Below, in pieces: positions 16,185 to 25,686 of a DNA stretch of 64,000 nt (within the stretch, counting starts at the first letter, position 1; every line of letters starts with the position of its first letter). Origin of the DNA: an uncultured Planctomycetota bacterium (GTDB lineage Bacteria; Planctomycetota; Brocadiia; CAIUPP01); NCBI GenBank assembly GCA_903901045.1, contig CAIUPP010000054.1, positions 53,057 to 117,056 of the forward strand, in the 5' to 3' direction. Made by a program: the position numbers and the translations under genes. The notes under the pieces were generated by a model. That model had not been told where the DNA came from. It was given only the letters and a program-made list of their open reading frames with translations, and searched no databases.

Positions 16185-17282
16185 TCAGAAGTTACGCAAG
16201 GCCGGAAGCTTGCGCGCCACTGCGCGCGCCTCCTGGGGGTTCTCGCAGATCACCGTGGTGCAGAACTTCCCGTGGCGCCACTCCTCGGCATGCGCCATGA
16301 AGTCGGCGTAGGTGGCGATGAAGTGCACCGCTACCCGGAAGGTCGACTCAATGACCGCGCTGTCAATCAATTCGGGCATATGCCGCGTATTCGGGTCGCG
16401 GTTGAGGAACTGAACACATAATTTGTCGCAACGGGACCATGTCTGTAGCTGATGCGCGCCCAGTTCGTGGTGGTGCATGTAGGCGCCGCCCCAGTGGCGG
16501 CATAAGCTTTCTGTGCAGGGCAGACCCCACTGCTCCAACTGTGCAGGGGACATCATGTCTCCGGCGTCGCAGGAAAGGTAATTGCCTGCGGGAATCCAGA
16601 GGCCGCCGATCCCTGTGCCGGGGAGCGCGTAACCTCGGAGATGGCTGGCGTGGATGTCCGCCTCGAGCGCCAGCACCGACTCCGTGCAGCGCTTCAGGAG
16701 CGCGCGAAGGTTCCCCTCTTCCTCAGTGAAATCGTAGAAGAGGTTGTTGCCCCGAAATTGATTGGCGAGGTCGAGCGGGTCAAAGTGCGTGTAGGGACAG
16801 ATGGCAAAGGAGCCGTCCCATTCGTCAATATAGGCGCTGAGCACTTTCATTTGCGCCCGGTACCAGGGATTTTCCGGCCGGAATCCAATTTGGTCAAAGC
16901 CGTCGCGCCAACTGTTGATGGGAGGATCGAGGTAATTGGTGTCCTTCTCCATGTGCAGCACGGCATCGGCGACAAAGGCCGCGGCGACCATCCCGGTGCC
17001 GGCGAGTACCTGGACGCCGGGCAGGTAGTCATCATCCACGCCCGCGCGCGCGCGGATGAGCGCCTTGACGTAATCGGTGAAGGCGCGGGCGTAGGCGCGG
17101 ACGGCGGCCTCGTCCTCCCAGTCCAACTTGTTCAGCGGCGTAGTTCCCGGCCAGGGCACCCCGAAGTCGCAGGAGCATCGGACCATCAGGCCGCCCCGAT
17201 CTGAGGCGTAGAAACGGCGATAGCGTTCAATGACTTCATGGACGCGCGGAGACAATATCGGGGCCACAATCGAATTCCTCAC
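16185..17282 (-). CDS. uroporphyrinogen-decarboxylase-like (URO-D) family protein
   Basis: 365-residue TIM-barrel protein of the URO-D/methylcobamide-methyltransferase superfamily, recognised by LSCDAGDMMSPAQLEQWGLP and by its overall layout. The HxCG zinc site of methyltransferase members is not present; the matching region reads YMHHHELGAHQLQTW, which could still bind metal. It is unlikely to make coproporphyrinogen because no heme genes are near. Its start codon overlaps the stop of the acetylesterase gene by 4 nt. Its role in the sugar operon is unknown. Confidence 0.8.
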   Translation of the reverse strand: MRNSIVAPILSPRVHEVIERYRRFYASDRGGLMVRCSCDFGVPWPGTTPLNKLDWEDEAAVRAYARAFTDYVKALIRARAGVDDDYLPGVQVLAGTGMVAAAFVADAVLHMEKDTNYLDPPINSWRDGFDQIGFRPENPWYRAQMKVLSAYIDEWDGSFAICPYTHFDPLDLANQFRGNNLFYDFTEEEGNLRALLKRCTESVLALEADIHASHLRGYALPGTGIGGLWIPAGNYLSCDAGDMMSPAQLEQWGLPCTESLCRHWGGAYMHHHELGAHQLQTWSRCDKLCVQFLNRDPNTRHMPELIDSAVIESTFRVAVHFIATYADFMAHAEEWRHGKFCTTVICENPQEARAVARKLPALRNF

Positions 17283-18784
17283 CAGTTATCCGTCCGGAAC
17301 GGCGACGCCGGCAGTCCTTCCTTGTTGTACAGGTTGAGTCCTTCGGCGTTCATGGCAAAGGCATAGCGGACGGCGACGGGGGTGGCGACCTTGTCGCTTT
17401 GGACAACCACGGTGTTGCCGTCGATCACGGCATCCGCCCATTGCCACGCCTTGTCTGCACCGGCGACGGCGAACCCTTTCAATTTCCCGCCGGGGATATC
17501 TTTGACAGGATCAAGCCCCTTCTTTTCGCCCACCATGAGGCCACCGCCCACCTGGGTGAAGGATACCCTGATCTTGTTTCCTTCCACGACGCATTTCTCA
17601 TACAGCGGTCCGCTGTAGACGATATCCTTGCCGTACGCTTTTGCCAGCGCCCAGAGCGCGAGGCGCTTGCCTACGTCCTGTTTGTTCTTCGGATGAATAT
17701 TCGCCTGTCCCTTCGGAAGGTTTTCATCATCCGTCCCGAGGTCGATTACAACCGCCATACCGGTATTGGGAATGGAAAGCGACATGAGTTGCGCCTCACG
17801 GGTACGCGCCCAGCCGTCGCCGGCCCCAGGGACGCCGGAGTCGTAGTTCCGCATGTTGGCCAATTGGCAGAAGTAAAAGGGGAAATCCCCCTCCGCCCAA
17901 AGCTGTCGCCAGCCGAGAATGAGCGCCTTTGTCTTGTGGTAGTAGGTTACGCCCTCGTCGCCGTTAGCTTCCCCCTGGTACCAGAGCGCTCCGCGAATAG
18001 CGTAGGGGATCAGGGGGGCGATCATGCCGTTGAAAGCGCGGACCGGCTTCCAGGGACCTTTTCCATGAGGGGGCTCCGTCTTGGGACCGCCGGCATCCAC
18101 GATCTGGCTGAGTTCTTTGAGTTCCGGTACCGCGCGGAATCCTTCGGGGGGTGTCCACGGTTCGATACGCGTGCTCCCCCAGGCGGAAGCGATGATGCCA
18201 ACCGGCGCATCCAGCGCTGCCGTGACGGCGCGCGCAAAGTAATAGCCCGCCCCGGAGAACTGTCCTACGGTGTCGGGGGAGCAAACCGCCCATTGGCCGG
18301 TCACGTCCTCCAAGGGAACCGCGGACTCCGCCTGCAGCACCAGAAAGTTGCGGATCAACGGGTTGGTCGCGGCTGTCTTCTCTGTGTCGAAATTGAGACA
18401 ACTGCTCACGGTCAATGCCATATTGGACTGGCCTGAGCAAAGCCAGACTTCGCCGACAAGCACATCCTTAATGGTCAGCGTATTCGTCCCCGCGACGATC
18501 AACTCGTGCGGGCTCTTACTGGCAGGCATTGCGTCCAGCTTCACGAGCCACTTGCCGCGAGGGTCGGCTGTGGCGGACTTCTGCTGGCCGGCAAAACTGA
18601 CCGTTACCTTCTCTCCCGCGTCGGCCCAGCCCCAGACAGGCGCGGCCATGCCCTGTTGCAGCACCATGCTGTTGCTGAAAATCTTCGGCAGGCGGACTTC
18701 GGCGTTTGCCGGGAGATTCCAGACCAGCCCGGTCAGCGTTGCGACGAAGCAAAACACAAATATGCGTTTCCAGGCGTTTCTCAG
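17279..18784 (-). CDS. secreted sialate O-acetylesterase-like esterase
   Basis: SGNH-fold esterase of 501 residues that removes acetyl groups from sugars. It has an N-terminal signal peptide, then VLVGEVWLCSGQSNMAL (nucleophile Ser), RGALWYQGEANGDEG and a histidine in NIHPKNKQDVGKRLAL. The usual start codons give GTG 18757, which would cut the signal peptide to a short hydrophobic stub. CTG 18784, 8 nt after GGAG, gives LRNAWKRIFVFCFVATLTGL, a complete n-region plus h-region, and no ATG/GTG/TTG lies further upstream in frame. I prefer CTG. The stop overlaps the URO-D start. Confidence 0.85.
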   Translation of the reverse strand: MRNAWKRIFVFCFVATLTGLVWNLPANAEVRLPKIFSNSMVLQQGMAAPVWGWADAGEKVTVSFAGQQKSATADPRGKWLVKLDAMPASKSPHELIVAGTNTLTIKDVLVGEVWLCSGQSNMALTVSSCLNFDTEKTAATNPLIRNFLVLQAESAVPLEDVTGQWAVCSPDTVGQFSGAGYYFARAVTAALDAPVGIIASAWGSTRIEPWTPPEGFRAVPELKELSQIVDAGGPKTEPPHGKGPWKPVRAFNGMIAPLIPYAIRGALWYQGEANGDEGVTYYHKTKALILGWRQLWAEGDFPFYFCQLANMRNYDSGVPGAGDGWARTREAQLMSLSIPNTGMAVVIDLGTDDENLPKGQANIHPKNKQDVGKRLALWALAKAYGKDIVYSGPLYEKCVVEGNKIRVSFTQVGGGLMVGEKKGLDPVKDIPGGKLKGFAVAGADKAWQWADAVIDGNTVVVQSDKVATPVAVRYAFAMNAEGLNLYNKEGLPASPFRTDNW

Positions 18785-18836
18785 TGCACTTTCTCCGAAA
18801 GGTAAAAGACTTGTTCGCGCTCTAACATCCTTGGGC

Positions 18837-20936
18837 CTACTGCTTCGCGTCTTCCTCCAGCCGTGCTTGCCGAACTGTTCCCATCGCGGGCGACGCGTTC
18901 CCGGCTGCTGTCGGCTCGCTGTTCGGCTCGTCCAGATTGTGATGATTCACGACCATGCCGTCATCGCGCGCGTCGCGCTTAACGGTCTTGAGCGCTTGGA
19001 AGGCGCGCTTAAGGTCGCGGATTCCGCCCCATGTGAACCAACCCGTCGTGATGACGCCCAGGGTCAGCGGCACGATGATGAGAATGACATGCCAGTAGTT
19101 GGCCCACCACTGCAACGGCCATGGGGCGATCAGATTCCATATTGTGCAGACGATGAAGATGGCCAGCAACAGCATGTTCCATGCAAACAAGGAGCCGGCG
19201 TTGATCTTGTCGCCTAGCGTGAATTCCCTGTCGAATCCAATCAGCATTCCCCATGTGAACTTGGGTTTGGCGGTCGGCGCATCGCCCGGTTTGGCCTCCA
19301 CGGCGTACGGGCCTCGATGCAGCATGCGGTCCAGGTTGAAGGACTTCCGGCAGGTCAGGAGCGATACGACGACATAGATCGTCACAGCGCTCAGTTGCGC
19401 GACCAGCATCATCCACTGTCCATTGATCGGGAACTTGGCCAGATGCTCCTGAAGGTAAACCGAGTCGGGGAAGCATTGCTGGAGCCATGGCGCTACGTAG
19501 CCGGGCCAAACGCGTCCCTGCTGGAGGATGATGGCGCTGACGCCGATGGTTGAACCGGTGATCAGCGAGGCCCAGGCCGCCGGGGTTGTACCCCTTTTCC
19601 AATAAAGACCGCCGATGATGGCGGCGCCCGCCCCGGAGAATATCGCGCCGGTCAGCGCGAAGAACATGAGAATGTATTGCGTCGGCTCATAGAACAGACT
19701 GAAGAAGAAACCGAAGAGCGCTACACCAATGATCGCCAGGCGTAACAGGAGAATGTGCTGCTTCGGTTCGAAGGGCTTCTTGCGGAACGGCAGGATTACG
19801 TCCTGAATCAGGATGCCGCCCCAGGAGTGCATATAAGAGCCATCTGCCGCGACCATGGCGAACAGCATAATGGCCGCCAGCACTCCCTTGATGCCCACGG
19901 GGAGCAGGTAGGAAAGGGCGACGGGCACGCGCATCTGGTCGCGGATCTGAGGGTTATCAATCGTCTTGAGGTATTCCAGCGCGCTGTGCGCGGGCGCGGC
20001 GAAGTCCACGTGGTTCAGGTAGGTGTATGAGCAGATGGCCAACAATGTGAACATGAGGCCTTTGGCATAGTTGCGCCAACTGCCGAGAATGCCCGCCATC
20101 TTGGCCTCATGGGGACTTGCGGCGGCCCCTCGGAACGCTGCACCGCCTTGCCAGCTTCCCACGGAGTAGATGCTGGCCACAATGCCGATGAGCACGTACC
20201 AGAGATTAAAGTCCCGTGTTTGCATCGTATCCATCGGATTCAGCATGGACTTGCCCGGAGGCGCGGCGGCCATCGCCTCGGTGATCTGCGACCAGCCGAA
20301 CATCCGAAGCAGCACAATGATGACGACCATGTAGAGCAGCCCCGAAATCAGCCCCTCGATGCAGTCCACAACCATTACCGTGAGCCAGCCGCCGCTGATT
20401 GTCAGAAAGACGGTTATGGACAGGAAGATCGCCATCAGGACGGCAAAGGTGGGAATCGCATGGCCGGCCGCGTGAAGGAGGGGGGGCAGTCCGCAGAAGT
20501 AGACAAAAAAGTAAGCGCCCGTGGCCGGGAAGATGCCGAAATTGACGACCCCGGAGGTGAACGAGAGGGCGCCGGAGAAAATGCGGAACCGCTTGCTATA
20601 GCGGATCTCGAAGAATTGCGCCAACGTCATCACACGCGCTTGCCGGTACCGGTACGCGACAAAGCCCGTCAGTGCGATAAGAAGGGAGACGGGCATGCTG
20701 AGCTTGCTCCACCAGCTCATGGCAAAACCCGCGACGAAGATCACCTGAAAGACAGCCACTTGGCCGGTCAATCCACCGCCGGCCTCCCCTTGGGCGTTGG
20801 CGAGCAGATACCGCCCGGCGATGCGGTTTGCGACCATGAAGTCCGCCACACTCCTGGTGTAGCCGTAGGTCTTGACCGCAATGACCGCCACGATGGCCAA
20901 CGGCACAAACATGACTAGCCAATCGATGACGTGCAT
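18837..20936 (-). CDS. sodium:solute symporter (SSS family)
   Basis: Inner-membrane Na+-coupled importer of 699 residues with about 14 hydrophobic helices, e.g. HVIDWLVMFVPLAIVAVIAV at the start. The family core is seen in ARVMTLAQFFEIRYSKRFRI and in AMVAADGSYMHSWGGILIQD. A cytoplasmic tail of about 70 residues ends in acidic, low-complexity sequence. It is the only obvious transporter of the superlocus and likely brings in the sugar or sugar acid released outside. An 80-nt gap separates it from the URO-D gene upstream; the start ATG 20936 has GGCAGGT close by. Confidence 0.88.
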   Translation of the reverse strand: MHVIDWLVMFVPLAIVAVIAVKTYGYTRSVADFMVANRIAGRYLLANAQGEAGGGLTGQVAVFQVIFVAGFAMSWWSKLSMPVSLLIALTGFVAYRYRQARVMTLAQFFEIRYSKRFRIFSGALSFTSGVVNFGIFPATGAYFFVYFCGLPPLLHAAGHAIPTFAVLMAIFLSITVFLTISGGWLTVMVVDCIEGLISGLLYMVVIIVLLRMFGWSQITEAMAAAPPGKSMLNPMDTMQTRDFNLWYVLIGIVASIYSVGSWQGGAAFRGAAASPHEAKMAGILGSWRNYAKGLMFTLLAICSYTYLNHVDFAAPAHSALEYLKTIDNPQIRDQMRVPVALSYLLPVGIKGVLAAIMLFAMVAADGSYMHSWGGILIQDVILPFRKKPFEPKQHILLLRLAIIGVALFGFFFSLFYEPTQYILMFFALTGAIFSGAGAAIIGGLYWKRGTTPAAWASLITGSTIGVSAIILQQGRVWPGYVAPWLQQCFPDSVYLQEHLAKFPINGQWMMLVAQLSAVTIYVVVSLLTCRKSFNLDRMLHRGPYAVEAKPGDAPTAKPKFTWGMLIGFDREFTLGDKINAGSLFAWNMLLLAIFIVCTIWNLIAPWPLQWWANYWHVILIIVPLTLGVITTGWFTWGGIRDLKRAFQALKTVKRDARDDGMVVNHHNLDEPNSEPTAAGNASPAMGTVRQARLEEDAKQ

Positions 20937-21016
20937 ACCTGCCTTGCCTCAATAAGGGGGTGGTGGCCCCATGTGAGCGGTGATTCGACGGCCCAGGTGT
21001 TGCGTTGCTTTAGCAC

Positions 21017-22147
21017 TCATCCGGGATGCGCGAGACGCCACGGCCACTCCGGCCGTACGCCGACGCGCCGGCTGGGGATGGGGGGGACGCAGGCGGACAG
21101 ATGGCGATACGCCGCAATGATGTTTCGCGGGGGCACATCCACGCCCGTCACGTTGCTTGTGAACAGGAACATCCTCTTTCCGCCGTCGGTGAAGTCCAGG
21201 AAATAATCCACTTCCTCCTCGACATCCCGCACGGAGCCGAGGGGAAGCGTGCAGGTCACGGAGAGGCCTGTGAAGTACAGCAACTTTTCCCCGCGGGCGC
21301 TGCGGCGCTGGTCGATGTCGCATGGGTCGACGCCGAACTCGTATTGGAATCCCTGAAACCCGGACATGCCCGCGGCAATCATGTCGTCGATCAGCGGCAT
21401 GATGTTGCCGTCGCAGTGCCCAATTACCCGCACTCCCGCTTCGACAAAAGGCTCCAGAGACATCTTCATGTTGGGGAAATACTGCTTCCGGAGAAATGCG
21501 GGAGAACACATCGGTCCGCTGCCGTTGCAGATATCATGGCCGGTGAACAGCATGGGGATGAGGTCGTACTCCTTCATCAGTCGGACAAGGATGCGGTTGC
21601 GCTCGCGGGCAAGCAGCCCGTCCTCCCAGAAGATCCGGCCGACCTCGTCTGGATACAGGGCAGTCGCCGACAGGAACGCTTCGTACCCGTACTGGAAGTA
21701 CAGTGCGAAGTTGGCGGGAGCCAACCAGAAAGTGGGCAGCAATTCAATTGCCCCCAGCTTCGGCAGCAGTGAGTCAAGCTGCGCGCGGTAGTCCCGCTCG
21801 GCTGCGGCAGGATCGAACCGGGCCAGCACTTTGCCTTCGTCGCCGGGGATGGCGTCCGCTCTCGCCTTGAGGGCCTCCGGAACCACATCCTTGAAGGAAC
21901 TCTCTTGAATGGACCCGTCGCGAATTGCCGCAATATCCACCGGCACGATCGGCGGGACGACGGCATCCACGCCCAAGGCCAGATTGGCCTGAATGACCCC
22001 CCGGAAGGGGTCATTCAGGTATTTTTCAACGGACAAACCGGCAATGGCGGCAAGGTTTTTGACCCCCAGATTCCAGCCTCCGAGCATCGGAATCCGGTCG
22101 ACGGGCTCTCCCCTTATCTGCTTCAGCAGCCTTTGCTTCCTGGTCAT
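21017..22147 (-). CDS. URO-D-family protein (MtaA-like)
   Basis: 376-residue TIM-barrel protein, start MTRKQRLLKQIRGEPVDRIP typical of the family. GHDICNGSGPMCSPAFLRKQ and VIGHCDGNIMPLIDDM match the strand that carries the zinc-binding His/Cys in methyltransferase members (HCDGN here). Family members decarboxylate porphyrinogens or move methyl groups between corrinoids and thiols; no corrinoid protein is encoded nearby. The RBS AGGAAG lies 5 nt before ATG 22147. It is part of the leftward operon, between LamG and symporter genes. Confidence 0.82.
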   Translation of the reverse strand: MTRKQRLLKQIRGEPVDRIPMLGGWNLGVKNLAAIAGLSVEKYLNDPFRGVIQANLALGVDAVVPPIVPVDIAAIRDGSIQESSFKDVVPEALKARADAIPGDEGKVLARFDPAAAERDYRAQLDSLLPKLGAIELLPTFWLAPANFALYFQYGYEAFLSATALYPDEVGRIFWEDGLLARERNRILVRLMKEYDLIPMLFTGHDICNGSGPMCSPAFLRKQYFPNMKMSLEPFVEAGVRVIGHCDGNIMPLIDDMIAAGMSGFQGFQYEFGVDPCDIDQRRSARGEKLLYFTGLSVTCTLPLGSVRDVEEEVDYFLDFTDGGKRMFLFTSNVTGVDVPPRNIIAAYRHLSACVPPIPSRRVGVRPEWPWRLAHPG

Positions 22148-22177
22148 TGGTCTTCCTGGTAATGGACTGGAGCCAAC

Positions 22178-22975
22178 TTACTTCGTCAATTGCAGCCCCT
22201 TGCCGAATTTCCCCTCGACAAAGGTGCACCCAATCGAAGGCACCCCGCCTTCGCCATGCTTAATGACCAGCGGCTTCGTGGTCTTGACCCCGTCGGTTTC
22301 GAACTCGGTCTCGAAGTTGTCGAGAATAGCGGTGGAGGCGTCCGCCTTGAGCTCTCCGACCGCGAATCCGAGCTCTTCGGGCGGCCGGGCGACGGTTGAT
22401 ACGCGGAGATCGTCAATGACGACCAGCCTGGTCTTCGCGGAAGCGAAGTGGAGTTGCGACCCACCGCAAACCGACTTGCCGGTGAGTTTCCCGATGCAGT
22501 CGGCAAAAGTCACGGGTTGAGTCATTTTGGAGACTCTTCCCTTTCCGCAAGATACGGTCTTGCCGTCCAGGTAAAGTGTCCACTCGGCCCCACTCCAGGT
22601 GAAGGCGAAATGGTACCACGTGTCCGTCTTGTACTCGGGGCCGACCGTCGCCAACGGCGAGGACTTGGCAGCCGGTCGCAGATGCCACATGCCCGGGGCG
22701 TCCGGCTTGCCGTACCAAGTATACGTTGCGGTGAGGCCACCCTCCTGGCCACCGAGGCTGAACATCGTGAGAACAAGGGTCGGGTCATCAGTCGTCTCGC
22801 CGACGAACTTAAACCAGCATTCGAGGGTGCCCGCGTCGAGGTTCAGGTTCTCCGACGGGTAACTGATGCAGCGGACGCCCATGTTGGGGTCGTCGTCGGC
22901 AAGGACAGCCGGACTCCCGCAGAAAATCAGCAACGCTGCCGCCAACAGCCCCGCTCCCAGAAGTGTCTTGTGCAT
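22178..22975 (-). CDS. secreted LamG (concanavalin-like) domain protein
   Basis: 265-residue exported protein with a clear signal peptide (KTLLGAGLLAAALLIFCGS, cleavage near VLA-DDD). It is followed by one jelly-roll LamG/LamGL domain: LDAGTLECWFKF, TWYHFAFTWSGAEWTLYLDG and VIDDLRVSTVARPPEEL are typical strands. Such domains bind glycans or other proteins at the cell surface; no catalytic motif is seen. RBS AGGAGG precedes the start. It resembles the LamG protein at 34953-35870 in the rightward operon, suggesting duplicated roles. Confidence 0.82.
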   Translation of the reverse strand: MHKTLLGAGLLAAALLIFCGSPAVLADDDPNMGVRCISYPSENLNLDAGTLECWFKFVGETTDDPTLVLTMFSLGGQEGGLTATYTWYGKPDAPGMWHLRPAAKSSPLATVGPEYKTDTWYHFAFTWSGAEWTLYLDGKTVSCGKGRVSKMTQPVTFADCIGKLTGKSVCGGSQLHFASAKTRLVVIDDLRVSTVARPPEELGFAVGELKADASTAILDNFETEFETDGVKTTKPLVIKHGEGGVPSIGCTFVEGKFGKGLQLTK

Positions 22976-22996
22976 CGTGCGCCTCCTAAAAAGAAA

Positions 22997-23689
22997 TCAT
23001 TGAACCCAATGGTGGAACAGCAGTTTGGCAGCGGCCGGCATCCCCTCATAAACCGCCTTTGGCATTTTCGACGTCGTGTCCTTGGGCGGAGCGCCCACGC
23101 CCGCGGTCGCGTACCCGGCCGCTACGGATAGACGCATGAGCGGCGATGGATTCGCCGCAACGGCGCGCGGAATGCGGCTGTCGAGAATGGCTACGTCTCC
23201 GACGTTCCCGGTGATCGTGAGCGTCCCTTCGCACCCCTGGGGGCGGCAGAGCAAGCCGCCGTTCTCCTCCGTGAACTGAGAGAACATCCAATAGAGCATG
23301 ACATGGGCCGCCGGTCCGGCGCCGGGCGCGCTTGTGGAGTCGAACGGCTCCCCCTTATGCCACGGCCCGGCCGGTTCATCAGGCTGGTGGACCAGAAAGG
23401 TTGTGGAGGTGACCGCCAGGGGCCGGCCCACCGCCGCTTCCAACACCTCCAACAGGCGCGGCTCGACCATGTACGGGGCTAAACCGGGGCAGTCCTTGAT
23501 GACGGAGGTGCGCAGGCAGATCGGGCCGGGGGGCACGTTGTTGAAGCACGCTGGGGCCATGATCCCGCAGCCGCCAAAGACCCCGTACAGGGCGATGCGC
23601 AACTGCTGCGCTTGCGGCTGGGGGATGATCTCGCGCAGGACGCACCAACCCTCTTTACGCAATTGAGCGGCGGCAGCCGTTTCAGTCAT
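22997..23689 (-). CDS. phytanoyl-CoA dioxygenase-like (PhyH) protein, degenerate metal site
   Basis: 230-residue protein with the PhyH cupin layout: TAAAAQLRKEGWCVLREII at the N-terminus, FTEENGGLLCRPQGC and GDVAILDSRIPRAVAANP near the end. In active Fe(II)/2-oxoglutarate enzymes the HxD pair and a distal His bind iron. Here the first site reads WHKG (His111, Gly113 instead of Asp) and the distal His is replaced (SRIPRA), so iron binding looks impaired. Arg186 for 2-oxoglutarate may remain. ATG 23689 has AGGAG 7 nt upstream and overlaps the stop of the beta-helix gene. Confidence 0.7.
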   Translation of the reverse strand: MTETAAAAQLRKEGWCVLREIIPQPQAQQLRIALYGVFGGCGIMAPACFNNVPPGPICLRTSVIKDCPGLAPYMVEPRLLEVLEAAVGRPLAVTSTTFLVHQPDEPAGPWHKGEPFDSTSAPGAGPAAHVMLYWMFSQFTEENGGLLCRPQGCEGTLTITGNVGDVAILDSRIPRAVAANPSPLMRLSVAAGYATAGVGAPPKDTTSKMPKAVYEGMPAAAKLLFHHWVQ

Positions 23690-25628
23690 GGGCGGTCTCC
23701 TGCAAGCCGCGTCCTGCGGCCAGGGGCGGTGCGCCCACGGGCAGCGCGCCGGCATCGGGCCGGCCCGCGCTCCGCGGCAGGGCATCCGGCCACTCCTTCG
23801 GCAGCGCGACGCCGGTTCCCGCGGCTGCGCCGTCCGCGCCGATCCGGTAATCATTCAGCGCTGCGGGGTCGGGGGAAAATGCCGAGAACTTGGGGTCGCC
23901 AGCGCGCGCGTTTGCCTCCCATCCGGCGGGATATCGCGCGCGGGTCGCAGCGAAGAACTCGGAGGCGCGGTAAGCCTCCAGCGCCGCCGCCGCGCGCTGG
24001 GGATTGCGCACGTCCCAATGCGCGTTGCCGTCGAGTTGCACATCCTCGTCGAGGTGCGGCAGCGTCTCCGCTCGCGGCGGCACCATTCCTTCGAGGTGGA
24101 CGAAGATATTGTTGAACACGCGGCGCGGGGCTGCGCTTTCGGTGAGTGCCAGAGTCGCCTGCGCGTACGAGCGATCCAGATCTTGTGTGGACGCGTGGCT
24201 GACGCGGGGGTTCAGCGTGGAAAGGAAAGTGTTCTGGTAGATGTACAGTCCGCCGAAGCGCACTCGCCCTCCGTGTCGTACGAGGGGGGGCAGGTGTAGC
24301 AGGCGGTAGTGTGAAAGGGGGGTTGCCCATCGCATGTCCACCACGTTGCGGTAGATGTACACCGGCCCGCCCGGTTCGCTCATCCCGCCGAAGCCGAACG
24401 CCATTCCGCATTGGACGAAATGGTTGGAGTGGACGTGCACATCATCCATCGCCTGTGGCGTGAGGGGGGTGAGGTAGAGCGCGTCGTCGAAGATGCGCTC
24501 CAGCCGGTTGTGATGGAACCGAATGCCCCACCCGCCGAGGTGGTTGCCGTCGTGGGAATCGGTGAAGTCGCTCCAGGCGATCTCCCAATTCCGGTTCGTC
24601 GGCCAGCCGTAATCCACCTGCTCTTCCGTGCGCCCTTCGATGGCCAGCGTCACGTGAGTATTGAGCCGCGCCAACTCGCGCGCCAACGACGTCGTTGGCG
24701 TCGTTTGCCCCGCGGATATGCGCAATGAGCCGACGCTGTGGGGACTCCAGGGGGGGATGCTGCCGTGGATCGCACTGTGCAGGAACTTCACCGGCCCCGA
24801 CGAGCGGGACCGCAGCCCGTATGTCCCGGCGTAGATGGTGACGTTGTCAAAAGTGACATTCTCGCACCCATGCAGCACGACGCTGTTCTCGCCCGCGCCG
24901 CGGATGACCAGGTCCTGCAATACAATATGGCGCGCGCCATCGAGGAAGAGCGGGACCGACCGGTACGGCGCGATCACCATCGGCATTCGCCGCGCATCGC
25001 GTTCGCCCGCGTAGTCCGCCATCCCGGGGTGATTGAAGTTGTAATGCGTATGGGAGAGCCGCGCGTAGAGGTAGCCCGTCTCCTCGTCATACCAGACCCC
25101 CGGCCCCAGGTAGACCGGCGATGGAAAGCGCTTGCCCGGTTCGTATTCAAGGAGCGTGCGTTCTCGTTCCGCAATGTCTTCGCGATGGTAGTACGCCAGC
25201 ATTCCCACCATCGAGTCGCCGAGCGACCCCAGCAGATACCGCGCATTCGGATAGGCGTTGACGGAACGGTAGCAATCCGGCGCCATCTGCTCCGCAGGCG
25301 CCCAGGCGCGTTCGGGGGTCTCGAAGAACTCCCTCAACCCGCCGTCGATAACGGCCAATTCGCCCGGGTGGCTGCGGAGGGTGATGGGGGCGTCCTCGCG
25401 CGCGGCGCGGGCGATATACACCTGCTCGTAGTATGTCCCACCGCGCAAGTAGAGAGTTCCCCCCGGCGGCGTGCGCTCCACTCCCGTTCCGACGCTGCGC
25501 CACGGCGCTTCGAGCGTGCCGGGGTTGCCGTCATTGCCGCGGAGCGGATCGGAGTAGCGCGCCGGTCCTGCCGTCGGCGGACGGGATGAGACCCTTGGTA
25601 GCGGCCGGATAGGCGGATGGCTCAGCAT
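23682..25628 (-). CDS. right-handed parallel beta-helix protein
   Basis: 648-residue protein likely to fold as a pectate-lyase-like beta-helix. It opens with RYSDPLRGNDGNPGTLEAPW and PPGGTLYLRGGTYYEQVYIA, the DUF1565 start of such proteins, followed by repeats such as RHIVLQDLVIRGAGENSVVL and ENVTFDNVTIYAGTYGLRSR. The family degrades or binds acidic polysaccharides. No classical signal peptide is seen from ATG 25628, so either export is non-classical or the protein works inside. RBS AAAGGA is 4 nt upstream. It is the first gene of the 11-gene operon and is transcribed from the promoter at 25658-25686. Confidence 0.82.
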   Translation of the reverse strand: MLSHPPIRPLPRVSSRPPTAGPARYSDPLRGNDGNPGTLEAPWRSVGTGVERTPPGGTLYLRGGTYYEQVYIARAAREDAPITLRSHPGELAVIDGGLREFFETPERAWAPAEQMAPDCYRSVNAYPNARYLLGSLGDSMVGMLAYYHREDIAERERTLLEYEPGKRFPSPVYLGPGVWYDEETGYLYARLSHTHYNFNHPGMADYAGERDARRMPMVIAPYRSVPLFLDGARHIVLQDLVIRGAGENSVVLHGCENVTFDNVTIYAGTYGLRSRSSGPVKFLHSAIHGSIPPWSPHSVGSLRISAGQTTPTTSLARELARLNTHVTLAIEGRTEEQVDYGWPTNRNWEIAWSDFTDSHDGNHLGGWGIRFHHNRLERIFDDALYLTPLTPQAMDDVHVHSNHFVQCGMAFGFGGMSEPGGPVYIYRNVVDMRWATPLSHYRLLHLPPLVRHGGRVRFGGLYIYQNTFLSTLNPRVSHASTQDLDRSYAQATLALTESAAPRRVFNNIFVHLEGMVPPRAETLPHLDEDVQLDGNAHWDVRNPQRAAAALEAYRASEFFAATRARYPAGWEANARAGDPKFSAFSPDPAALNDYRIGADGAAAGTGVALPKEWPDALPRSAGRPDAGALPVGAPPLAAGRGLQETAHD

Positions 25629-25657
25629 GCAATCCTTTCCATTGTGGCGCTCAACAT

Positions 25658-25686
25658 ACAGTAAGAAGGCGGACGCCCGGTGTCAA
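25658..25686 (-). promoter_or_regulatory. sigma70-type promoter of the 11-gene leftward operon
   Basis: On the minus strand: perfect TTGACA (25686-25681), a 17-nt spacer, TACTGT (25663-25658). The -35 lies in the loop of the hairpin that ends the prepilin transcript. Confidence 0.65.
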
